DNA of 12,358 bases from Clostridia bacterium (GCA_017503885.1 JAFVSF010000207.1:1-12358); one strand, 5' to 3'; counted from the first letter of the stretch, positions 7,574 to 12,358 are shown. A program made the numbers and translations. The notes: a model not told the origin generated them from the letters alone.

Positions 7574-8266
7574 TTAGATTTTTTCAAAGAATAATTTAGA
7601 AAGAGTCATTGGGTCGATATACTCGCCGTCTTTATAAACTCTCATATTGCCAGAAGCAATTTCGTCGATAAGCATAACCTTACCGTCTTTATCATAACCA
7701 AACTCAAACTTGATATCATAAAGAACAAGTCCCTTTTCCTTAAGGTCGTCTGCTACGATACGAGTAATTTTTTGTGTCATAGACTTAATATCGTCATATT
7801 GCTCAGCAGTCATAACACCAAGGTCAACAAGACCGTCTTTTGTTACAAGCGGATCGCCCTTTGCGTCGTTTTTGAAAGTTGTTTCTACGTATTCTGGAAG
7901 GTCTGCACCCTCTTCAATGTAATCACTGTATCTTCTATAGAAACTACCTACTGCCTTGTGACGACAAATAACTTCAAGACCTTTACCAAAAGCCTTTGCA
8001 GGAAGAACTTCCATAGTAGTATCTTCAAGATTTGCACTAACGTAGTGGGTTTTAATGCCTGCTGCGTTTACTTTTTCAAAGAAATAAATTGACATACGAA
8101 GGTTTACGTCACCAACACCGTCAATAGTAAGACCTACAGAGTTTTCACCTGGATCGAACACACCGTCTTTACCAGTACAGTCATCTTTAAATTTAAGAAG
8201 GTAATTTCCGTTTTCAAGTGCGAATACGTCTTTGGTTTTACCAGTGTAAACAAGAGCTTTTGTCAT
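7574..8266 (-). CDS. purC: SAICAR synthetase
   Basis: Condenses CAIR with aspartate using ATP to form SAICAR. The 230 residues match the compact bacterial form. Visible are the N-terminal YTGKTKDVF (7-15), the segment LEVICRHKAVGSFYRRY (97-113), YDIKFEFGYDKDGKVMLIDE (183-202) and the family signature LIDEIASGNMRVY (199-211), a slight variant of the usual LIDEI-PD-R form. The ATG has an AAGGAG site 8 nt upstream. It lies 64 nt after purE, with a short hairpin in the gap, and 111 nt before purF. No anomalies in the protein. Confidence 0.97.
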   Translation of the reverse strand: MTKALVYTGKTKDVFALENGNYLLKFKDDCTGKDGVFDPGENSVGLTIDGVGDVNLRMSIYFFEKVNAAGIKTHYVSANLEDTTMEVLPAKAFGKGLEVICRHKAVGSFYRRYSDYIEEGADLPEYVETTFKNDAKGDPLVTKDGLVDLGVMTAEQYDDIKSMTQKITRIVADDLKEKGLVLYDIKFEFGYDKDGKVMLIDEIASGNMRVYKDGEYIDPMTLSKLFFEKI

Positions 8267-8313
8267 TTTTGTTTCTCCTTTTATAATAAAAAAATTTTAT
8301 TTATGATTTTATA

Positions 8314-8329
8314 AAGCGATGAGTCGCTT
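8314..8329 (-). other. Short perfect hairpin in the purE-purC gap
   Basis: AAGCGA and TCGCTT form a 6-bp stem around a 4-nt loop. On the minus strand it is followed by TTTATAAAAT, an interrupted U-rich stretch. It lies just after the purE stop codon and could be a weak or partial terminator, or a 3'-end stabilising hairpin. Too short to call firmly. Confidence 0.35.
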
Positions 8330-8330
8330 A

Positions 8331-8825
8331 CTAAGCGTTGTATTTAGCCGAAATTTCAGCATCTTTAGCGAGTACTTTTTCAGCATCTGCTATTCTTTTT
8401 GCATCGAGTTTTTTAGCGAGTTCTTGATCTTCAACTGCAAAAATCTGAGCACAAATTAAAGCGGCGTTAGCAGCCCCGTTTATAGCAACCGTTGCCACGG
8501 GAATACCAGTAGGCATTTGAACGGTTGATAAAAGAGCGTCTACGCCGTCTAAATTAGAAGATTTACAAGGAATACCAATAACAGGCAAAGTGGTTCTTGC
8601 AGCGAGTGCACCTGCAAGGTGTGCAGCCATACCTGCAGCAGCAATAATTGCACCAAACCCATTTGCTCTAGCGTTTGTAGCAAAATCACCAGCCTCTGAT
8701 GGTGTTCTGTGAGCTGAATATACGTGTACTTCAAAAGGAATTCCAAGCGATGAGAGTGTGTTCATTGCTTTTTCTACGATTGGAAGGTCGCTATCGCTAC
8801 CCATTACTATTCCTACTTTTTTCAT
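8331..8825 (-). CDS. purE: N5-carboxyaminoimidazole ribonucleotide mutase (PurE catalytic subunit)
   Basis: Converts N5-CAIR to CAIR in class I PurE, or carboxylates AIR directly in class II. The 164 residues show MGSDSDLP (8-15), YSAHRTP (36-42), AAAGMAAHLAG, GIPCKSSNLDG and a NGAANAALICA C-terminal helix. I chose the ATG at 8825-8823 because MKKVGIVMGSDSD is the family N-terminus and AGGAG lies about 10 nt upstream. The frame is open further up to 8936, but that extension is a translation of repeat copy E2 and is not PurE-like. No purK is visible here; class I PurE normally works with it, so purK is either elsewhere or dispensed with. First gene of the purine operon, about 550 nt after its riboswitch terminator. 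Confidence 0.96.
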   Translation of the reverse strand: MKKVGIVMGSDSDLPIVEKAMNTLSSLGIPFEVHVYSAHRTPSEAGDFATNARANGFGAIIAAAGMAAHLAGALAARTTLPVIGIPCKSSNLDGVDALLSTVQMPTGIPVATVAINGAANAALICAQIFAVEDQELAKKLDAKRIADAEKVLAKDAEISAKYNA

Positions 8826-8861
8826 AATGCTAAATCTCCTAGATGAGTTTCTTTTTGTTTT

Positions 8862-8995
8862 AACTTTTAAATTTTTAGATGCGAGCAAAAGAAGGCTCGC
8901 TTTGAAGGATAAGACACGATAGACCTCTTTGGTCATCGGGGTTTAGACTTTAAAGCAGAAACGCACTTTTGCGAAGTAGATAAGTCTTTAAAGTT
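8862..8995 (-). repeat. Structured intergenic repeat, copy E2 (complete)
   Basis: Head hairpin GCGAGC-N8-GCTCGC (8881-8900), long arm ending in CGAT-A-GACC-TCTTT-GGTC-ATCG (8917-8937), small hairpin CGCA-CTTT-TGCG (about 8962-8973) and tail GCGAAGTAGATAAG (8971-8984). The outer closing stem is weaker than in E1 and E4; an alternative pairing ACTTTAAAG / CTTTAAAGT within the 3' half is possible. The minus-strand ATG in the long arm (8936-8934) is the start of the spurious purE extension. Confidence 0.8.
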
Positions 8996-9113
8996 TTAAA
9001 TTCTTAGATGCGAGCTAACCAAGGCTCGTGAGCCCCAAAAGACTTGGTTGACCTTGTTGGTCAGCAACGTGACGTTGCATACGTGTATTTAGCCTAACTC
9101 TTACAAAGTGAGG
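8996..9113 (-). repeat. Structured intergenic repeat, truncated unit plus CGTGACG hairpin
   Basis: Has the head TTAGATGCGAGC...GGCTCG (9004-9028) and a long-arm hairpin TGACC-TTGTT-GGTCA around 9049-9063, sharing AAAGACTTGGT with copy E1. It lacks the GCGAAGTATATAAG tail. Instead it carries the GCAACG-TGA-CGTTGC hairpin (9064-9078) and a CTC...GTGAG segment like the one at 2192-2209. It appears to be a different arrangement of the same modules. Confidence 0.7.
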
Positions 9114-9241
9114 TTTAAAGGATTAGATACAAGCAAGACGGGTTTTTTACGAGGGAGAGACAAGGGAGCGACCTCTTTGGTCGTAGGAATTGTCGCAACC
9201 CGTAAAAAAGACTAGTATTGCGAAGTAGATAAGTCTTTAAA
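9114..9241 (-). repeat. Structured intergenic repeat, copy E3 (complete, most diverged)
   Basis: Outer arms TTTAAAGGATTA (9114-9125) and TAAGTCTTTAAA (9230-9241) pair with two imperfections. The head hairpin is replaced by a diverged segment. The arms ACGGGTT (about 9138) and AACCCGT (about 9197) pair, with TTTTTTAC / GTAAAAAA as a competing pairing. The inner arm is GACAA...CGACC-TCTTT-GGTCG...TTGTC. The tail GCGAAGTAGATAAG lies at 9220-9233. Sequence identity to the other copies is low in the stems, yet the same arms are complementary. Confidence 0.75.
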
Positions 9242-9242
9242 G

Positions 9243-9372
9243 TTTTAAATTCTTAGATGCGAGGTAGGCTAGGCTCGCAAGGAATTTACGGATGGGATAG
9301 ACCTTTGTGGTCATCCCAGTCGGAAATTATCTTGCAGAAACGACGCATACCGAAGTATATAAGAATTTAAAA
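9243..9372 (-). repeat. Structured intergenic repeat, copy E4 (complete)
   Basis: Bounded by a perfect 13-bp inverted repeat, TTTTAAATTCTTA (9243-9255) and TAAGAATTTAAAA (9360-9372), different in sequence from that of E1. Inside: head hairpin (9258-9278), a long arm with CAAG, AATTTACG, GGGAT and GACC segments pairing to GGTC, ATCCC, a slightly mismatched CGGAAATT and CTTG, and the tail CCGAAGTATATAAG (9350-9363). Bases 9269-9314 are identical to 11448-11493 in copy E5. Its upstream edge supplies the U-run of the riboswitch terminator. Confidence 0.85.
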
Positions 9373-9405
9373 AGGGCGCACTAATTCTATAGAATAAGTG
9401 CGCCC
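9369..9405 (-). terminator. Intrinsic terminator of the ZTP riboswitch
   Basis: On the minus strand GGGCGCACTTATTC pairs with GAATTAGTGCGCCC around a TATA loop, 14 positions with one U-U mismatch (9374-9405), followed by five U (9373-9369). The 5' strand shares the final GGGC with the riboswitch signature CCGTCTGGGC, so aptamer folding and terminator folding are mutually exclusive. Expected outcome: ligand bound, terminator blocked, purE operon transcribed. Confidence 0.93.
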
Positions 9406-9486
9406 AGACGGTCGGCTATTAGGATTTCTCCTTTTGGTTTTCCGTTTCACCGTGTTAATCACGCAATCCGTCAGTCGCAGAAAACC
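9402..9486 (-). promoter_or_regulatory. ZTP/ZMP (pfl) riboswitch aptamer controlling the purE operon
   Basis: On the minus strand: P1 GGTTTTC (9486-9480) pairs with GAAAACC (9442-9436). Between them lie the conserved GACTGACGG (9476-9468), the P2 hairpin CGTG-ATTAA-CACG (9463-9451) and GGTGAAAC. A small AGGA-GAAA-TCCT hairpin follows. Then comes the 3' signature GCCGACCGTCTGGGC (9416-9402), where CCGTC can pair with GACGG to form the pseudoknot. This matches the pfl motif recalled from Rfam and the ZTP riboswitch literature (GACUGGCG ... CCGCCUGGGC), with the covarying pair GACGG/CCGUC in place of GGCG/CGCC. ZTP and ZMP (AICAR) accumulate when 10-formyl-THF is short. The target genes include AICAR transformylase, purN and glyA, so the regulatory logic fits. 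Recognised by eye, not by a covariance model. Confidence 0.88.
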
Positions 9487-9500
9487 ATTAAGTTGATATA

Positions 9501-9530
9501 ATAATAGCATATTTTTAAAAACGTTGTCAA
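9501..9530 (-). promoter_or_regulatory. Promoter of the purine operon
   Basis: A TTGACA -35 box (9530-9525) and a TATTAT -10 box (9506-9501) are separated by 18 nt in AT-rich sequence. Transcription would start near 9494, about 8 nt before the first P1 base of the riboswitch, which is the expected arrangement. The perfect -35 box and position make this the best promoter in the window. Confidence 0.8.
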
Positions 9531-9601
9531 GCAAGAAACGACATATTTTTTATTTTTATTATAAAATAATAAGTCAAACAATTTCCTTTTTAAAAAATGA
9601 G

Positions 9602-9629
9602 AAAAACGCGACCAATTCAGTCGCGTTTT
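9602..9629 (-). terminator. Intrinsic terminator of the pyrF-pyrE-pyrB operon
   Basis: AAAACGCGAC (9603-9612) and GTCGCGTTTT (9620-9629) form a 10-bp perfect stem with a 7-nt loop, 3 nt after the pyrB stop codon. On the minus strand the 3' arm ends in a run of five T. The palindrome would work in both directions, but only minus-strand genes are near. It separates the pyr transcript from the purine promoter, about 70 nt further on. Confidence 0.92.
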
Positions 9630-9632
9630 AAC

Positions 9633-10721
9633 TTAAATTTTATGTTCACTTTCGCAATATAAACACTTATATACACCCTCTTTGTCAGTAGGCTCGAATT
9701 TGTGTTCAAGTTCTTGTTCAACAGAGGTTATACATCTTGGGTTTACACACCTTATTTTATTTGCTATTACGTGACTTTCGTCGTGCGTTGGAGCAACACC
9801 GTTTTGGGCATCTTCTAAAAGTTTTAAGATGAGTGCCATACGCATATACTTTCCGTTTAAAACTTGTTTGAAATAGCAAGCACGTTTATCCTCGTCCACT
9901 TTAACGCTGATCTCGTTTACCCTTGGAAGTGGGTGCAATACACACATATCTTCTTTTGCAAGTTGCATTTTTTCAGCAGTTAAAACGTAACTGTCTTTAA
10001 GCCTTTCATATTCGTCGGCATCAAAAAATCTCTCACGCTGAATTCTAGTCATGTACAAGATATCAAGGTTTTTAAGCGAGCTTTCTAAATCTCTAGTTTC
10101 AACGTACTCCATATTATTCTTCTCAAGCACGCCCTCTCTAACGTATTTAGGAAGTCTAAGTTCGTCTGGAGATATCAAAACAACTTTAATTCCCGTATAT
10201 CTAGAAAGTGCATTTATGAGTGAATGAACGGTTCTTCCGTATTTTAAATCACCACAAAAACCCACCGATAAGTCGTTTAAACGGCCTTTTTCTCTATGAA
10301 TAGTCAAAAGGTCTGCTAAGGTTTGAGTTGGATGACAGTGTGCTCCGTCACCCGCATTTATAACTGGTATGGAAGCATTTTTTGACGCTACGTACGCAGA
10401 ACCTTCTTTAGGATGACGCATAGCAATAATGTCTGCATAGCAACTGATAACCTTTGCAGTATCTGCAATGCTTTCGCCTTTAGATGCCGATGAACTGTTC
10501 GCCTCTGAAAAACCTATTACGCTACCACCGAGTTCAAGCATTGCCGCCTCGAAAGAAAGTCTAGTTCTTGTAGATGGTTCAAAAAAGAGTGTTGCAAGTT
10601 TTTTGCCCTTACATTTTTCAGCATACTTATCGGGATTTTCAATAATATCGTAAGCAGTTTTAATTATTCCGTCAAGTTCTTCAACGGTTAAATCAACGGT
10701 GTCGATTACACTTCTTTTCAT
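9633..10721 (-). CDS. pyrB: Aspartate carbamoyltransferase fused to a PyrI-like zinc module
   Basis: Condenses carbamoyl phosphate with aspartate, the committed pyrimidine step. The catalytic part shows FFEPSTRTRLSFE (46-58), the HPTQTLADLL segment, GDLKYGRTVHSL and HPLPRVNEIS, all standard ATCase motifs. After the catalytic chain (normally about 305-310 residues) there are about 50 more residues ending with cysteines C325, C330, C353 and C356, a CX4C-X22-CX2C pattern. This and the surrounding CVNPRCIT...YKCLYCE closely resemble the C-terminal zinc domain of the ATCase regulatory chain PyrI. PyrI's N-terminal effector-binding domain is absent. I chose the ATG at 10721-10719, one base after the pyrE stop, because AAAGG lies 6 nt upstream; an in-frame ATG 18 nt earlier would overlap pyrE. 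The terminator follows directly. Confidence 0.96.
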   Translation of the reverse strand: MKRSVIDTVDLTVEELDGIIKTAYDIIENPDKYAEKCKGKKLATLFFEPSTRTRLSFEAAMLELGGSVIGFSEANSSSASKGESIADTAKVISCYADIIAMRHPKEGSAYVASKNASIPVINAGDGAHCHPTQTLADLLTIHREKGRLNDLSVGFCGDLKYGRTVHSLINALSRYTGIKVVLISPDELRLPKYVREGVLEKNNMEYVETRDLESSLKNLDILYMTRIQRERFFDADEYERLKDSYVLTAEKMQLAKEDMCVLHPLPRVNEISVKVDEDKRACYFKQVLNGKYMRMALILKLLEDAQNGVAPTHDESHVIANKIRCVNPRCITSVEQELEHKFEPTDKEGVYKCLYCESEHKI

Positions 10722-10722
10722 G

Positions 10723-11379
10723 TTAAGCCTTTGCTCCATATACTTCGAGATATTTTTTAATTCTCGCTACGTTTTCCTCGTTTGCGGGGTCTTCTTCTAA
10801 ATATTCGATAATGTCGTAAACGTCAACAACTGAATATACTGGGAAACCAAATTCTTCGCCAACTTCTGCCATAGCACTCTTTTCGCCTTGACCTTTTTCT
10901 TTACGATCTACCATTACGAAAGTAGCGCAAACCTTTACACCCTCTAAACCTTTCATAATGTCCATAGTTTCACGTATTGCAGTGCCTGCAGTTATAACGT
11001 CTTCAACGATAACAACTTCTTCCCCTGCTGTTGGCTTATAACCTACGAATACACCACCTTCGCCGTGATCTTTAGCCTCTTTTCTATTGAAGAAGAAAGG
11101 CACGTTAAGACCATTTTTTGAAAGTGCAATGGATGCAGAAACAGCGATAGAAATACCCTTATAAGCAGGTCCGTATAAAACGGTTTTCTTGTCGCCCATT
11201 TTATCTAAATAACTCTTTGCGTAAAACTCGCCGAGTTTAGCAATGTTTTCGCCTGTTTTAATTTCGCCAGCATTGATAAAGTAAGGGATTTTTCTTCCAC
11301 TTTTTGCAGTGAAATCACCAAACTTTAATACGCCTGCATTTTGTAAAAATTGTATAAACTCTCTCTTATAACTTTCCAT
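10723..11379 (-). CDS. pyrE: Orotate phosphoribosyltransferase
   Basis: Makes OMP from orotate and PRPP, the fifth step of UMP synthesis. The 218 residues carry FTAKSGRKIPYFINAG (23-38), FFNRKEAKDHGEGG (96-109) with the catalytic-loop lysines, and the PRPP loop VVIVEDVITAGTA (122-134). I place the start at 11379-11377 because GGAG lies about 8 nt upstream and MESYKREFIQFLQNAGVL is the family N-terminus. The frame continues upstream to an ATG at 11493, but those extra 38 codons are a translation of repeat copy E5. The stop is 1 nt from pyrB, so the two are probably translationally coupled. It is separated from pyrF by the repeat. Confidence 0.97.
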   Translation of the reverse strand: MESYKREFIQFLQNAGVLKFGDFTAKSGRKIPYFINAGEIKTGENIAKLGEFYAKSYLDKMGDKKTVLYGPAYKGISIAVSASIALSKNGLNVPFFFNRKEAKDHGEGGVFVGYKPTAGEEVVIVEDVITAGTAIRETMDIMKGLEGVKVCATFVMVDRKEKGQGEKSAMAEVGEEFGFPVYSVVDVYDIIEYLEEDPANEENVARIKKYLEVYGAKA

Positions 11380-11414
11380 TTTTATACTCCTAATTTGTTT
11401 TAACAACTTAATAG

Positions 11415-11433
11415 AAACCTTTAAAAAAGGTTT
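11415..11433 (-). other. Perfect 8-bp hairpin overlapping the edge of repeat E5
   Basis: AAACCTTT and AAAGGTTT surround a 3-nt loop. The second arm is also part of the outer stem of E5 (11425-11434, paired with 11539-11548), so the two pairings exclude each other. Located in the pyrE leader, about 35 nt upstream of its start codon. A switch-like role is only a possibility. Confidence 0.4.
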
Positions 11434-11548
11434 AGAAACGAGCAAGACTAGGCTCGCAAGGAATTTACGGATGGGATAGACCTTTGTGGTCATACCAGTC
11501 GTAAATTATCTTGCAGAAACACAGTATTGCGACGTTTATAAGCCTTTT
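11425..11548 (-). repeat. Structured intergenic repeat, copy E5 (complete)
   Basis: Outer stem AAAAGGTTTA (11425-11434) with TAAGCCTTTT (11539-11548), one wobble pair. Head hairpin CGAGC...GCTCG (11439-11456). Long arm built of CAAG, AATTTACG, GGGAT and GACC pairing with GGTC, ATACC (one mismatch), CGTAAATT and CTTG. Tail GCGACGTTTATAAG (11529-11542). It shares 46 identical bases with E4 (11448-11493 versus 9269-9314), 2.2 kb away in another operon. Its upstream edge overlaps the pyrF stop codon, so the element begins in effect where the pyrF message stops. Confidence 0.85.
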
Positions 11549-12248
11549 AGCCGATGAACTCGGCTACACATCTTTCATACGCTGCAACTGGATCTTCAGC
11601 TGCAGTTATAGGACGACCTACAACGATATAATCAGAGCCAATTCTCTTTGCTTCGGCAGGGGTCATAACTCTCTTTTGGTCGCCAATTTCGCCATCTGCA
11701 AATCTAACACCTGGAGTTACGGTTAAAAACTTTTCGCCACATCTTCCGTGAACTTTACCTGCCTCGAGTGGAGAGCAAACAACGCCGTCAAGCCCTGCAA
11801 TTTTAGCGTTTTCTGCATAGTGCATAACAACCTCATCAATAGGCTTATCGATTAAAAGGTCTTTTTTCATACTCTCTTCATCAGTTGAAGTAAGTTGAGT
11901 TACTGCAATTAAAAGAGGGCGAGAACCGTCTTCACGAGTGAGCCCTTCGATTGCGGCTTGCATCATACGAACTGTTCCTCCTGCGTGAAGGTTAGTCATA
12001 TCAACGTCAAGGCGAGAAAGTACTGCCATTGATTTTTTTACAGTGTTTGGAATATCGTGAAGTTTAAGGTCAAGGAAAATTTTATGACCACGAGCCTTGA
12101 TATCGCGAACAATAGCGGGGCCCGCAGCATAATAGAGTTCCATACCAATCTTAACGAAAGGTTTGCAATCGGTAAATTTGTCGAGGAATGCGAGTGTAGC
12201 TTCGGCACTACTGAAATCGCAAGCAATAATTACATCTCTCTGGCTCAT
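11547..12248 (-). CDS. pyrF: Orotidine 5'-phosphate decarboxylase
   Basis: Decarboxylates OMP to UMP. The 233 residues fit the short bacterial form. The family motif FLDLKLHDIPNTV (58-70) contains the catalytic D60-K62-D65 array; TPGVRFADGEIGDQKRV and IVVGRPITAAEDP near the C-terminus form the phosphate-binding region. The start MSQRDVIIACDF at 12248 matches the usual N-terminus. Unlike the other genes here it has no recognisable Shine-Dalgarno; a TATAAT box ends only 6 nt before the ATG, suggesting a leaderless or very short-leader mRNA. First gene of the pyrF-pyrE-pyrB operon; its stop codon lies at the edge of repeat E5. Confidence 0.97.
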   Translation of the reverse strand: MSQRDVIIACDFSSAEATLAFLDKFTDCKPFVKIGMELYYAAGPAIVRDIKARGHKIFLDLKLHDIPNTVKKSMAVLSRLDVDMTNLHAGGTVRMMQAAIEGLTREDGSRPLLIAVTQLTSTDEESMKKDLLIDKPIDEVVMHYAENAKIAGLDGVVCSPLEAGKVHGRCGEKFLTVTPGVRFADGEIGDQKRVMTPAEAKRIGSDYIVVGRPITAAEDPVAAYERCVAEFIG

Positions 12249-12254
12249 AGTTAT

Positions 12255-12304
12255 ATTATAGTATTTTGATTTATATATTCTATTTCAAAGTGCTAATTTA
12301 ACAA
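12255..12304 (-). promoter_or_regulatory. Probable promoter region of pyrF
   Basis: Two readings are possible. A perfect TATAAT (12260-12255) would start transcription near 12248, the A of the pyrF ATG, but lacks a good -35 box. Alternatively TTGTTA (12304-12299) and TAGAAT (12282-12277) with a 16-nt spacer give a leader of roughly 20 nt, still with no ribosome binding site. No PyrR-type attenuator, riboswitch or terminator hairpin is visible between here and pyrF. Confidence 0.4.
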
Positions 12305-12337
12305 ATCTTTTGCAGAATAACAACAGGGAATTCAAAT

Positions 12338-12358
12338 TTCAAAATTCAAAATTCAAAA
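12338..12358. repeat. Tandem TTCAAAA 7-mers running off the window
   Basis: Three perfect copies of TTCAAAA occupy the last 21 bases, preceded by a degenerate copy at 12331-12337. Such AT-rich short tandem repeats are common in low-GC intergenic DNA; their full extent is not visible. Confidence 0.7.

Larger units (their letters stand above)
8826..9368 (-). other. Purine operon leader after the riboswitch terminator, filled with repeats
   Basis: About 540 nt without a gene between the riboswitch terminator and purE. The purE-proximal end, 8826-8861, has only the ribosome binding site and AT-rich sequence. The rest is a head-to-tail array of four repeat units whose head modules (TTAGAT...GGCTCG type) begin at 8875, 9004, 9123 and 9253, a period of 119-130 nt. 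Units one, three and four are complete; unit two lacks the tail. An exact 46-nt direct repeat occurs at 8969-9014 and 9218-9263. Any read-through transcript must include this whole structured stretch. Confidence 0.85.

Noticed and set aside
8331..8936. A 201-residue version of PurE
   Set aside because: The extra N-terminus is the translation of repeat copy E2; the conserved MKKVGIVMGSDSD start at 8825 has its own ribosome binding site.
8862..9372. CRISPR array
   Set aside because: The units are 119-130 nt, imperfect, internally folded and lack uniform short repeats separated by unique spacers.
9402..9486. Guanine/adenine (purine) riboswitch or THF-I riboswitch upstream of the purine operon
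   Set aside because: The purine-riboswitch three-way junction and loop-loop sequences are not present, nor the THF-I core; the GACTGACGG and CCGTCTGGGC pair fits the ZTP class instead.
10723..11493. A 256-residue version of PyrE with a 38-residue N-terminal extension
   Set aside because: The extension is encoded by repeat copy E5 and the pyrE leader; a GGAG site and the family N-terminus mark the internal ATG at 11379.
11380..11546. PyrR-type attenuator in the pyr operon
   Set aside because: No PyrR-binding loop sequence or terminator with a U-run is visible in the pyrF-pyrE gap; its structure is explained by repeat E5.

Overview
The window comes from an AT-rich, low-GC Gram-positive bacterium, most likely an uncultured anaerobic gut-type clostridium. 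The basis is clear AGGAG-type ribosome binding sites, AT-rich codon use, the compact clostridial purE-C-F-M-N-H-D gene order, a PurO-type IMP cyclohydrolase beside a stand-alone AICAR transformylase, and a PurF type I associate with gut anaerobes. Genus-level assignment is not possible from the sequence. All twelve genes lie on the minus strand, so transcription runs from high to low coordinates.

Right part (about 12358 to 9602): a pyrimidine operon, pyrF-pyrE-pyrB. pyrF starts close behind a TATAAT box and has no Shine-Dalgarno. pyrE and pyrB are 1 nt apart. A strong intrinsic terminator follows pyrB. PyrB carries a C-terminal four-cysteine zinc module like that of the aspartate transcarbamoylase regulatory chain PyrI, but not PyrI's nucleotide-binding domain.

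Middle (9530 to 8826): the control region of the purine operon. It has a sigma-A-type promoter, then a ZTP (pfl) riboswitch aptamer whose 3' end is built into an intrinsic terminator, then about 550 nt of leader filled with a head-to-tail array of about 120-130-nt structured repeats before purE.

Left part (8825 to 1): purE-purC-purF-purM-purN-purO-purH(AICAR transformylase only)-glyA-purD, with purD cut by the window edge. These cover most steps from PRPP to IMP, plus glyA, which supplies one-carbon units. purL/purQ/purS, purK and purB are not in the window. ZTP signals 10-formyl-tetrahydrofolate shortage, which fits an operon containing two formyl-THF-using enzymes (PurN, AICAR transformylase) and glyA.

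The most unusual content is: (1) a family of structured intergenic repeats, five full-length and several truncated, in both the pur and pyr operons, with differing but complementary stem sequences and a tendency to begin exactly at a stop codon or terminator; (2) a PurF that keeps its PRPP loop and Fe-S cysteines but has lost the glutaminase nucleophile and other glutaminase residues; (3) the PyrB-zinc-module fusion.
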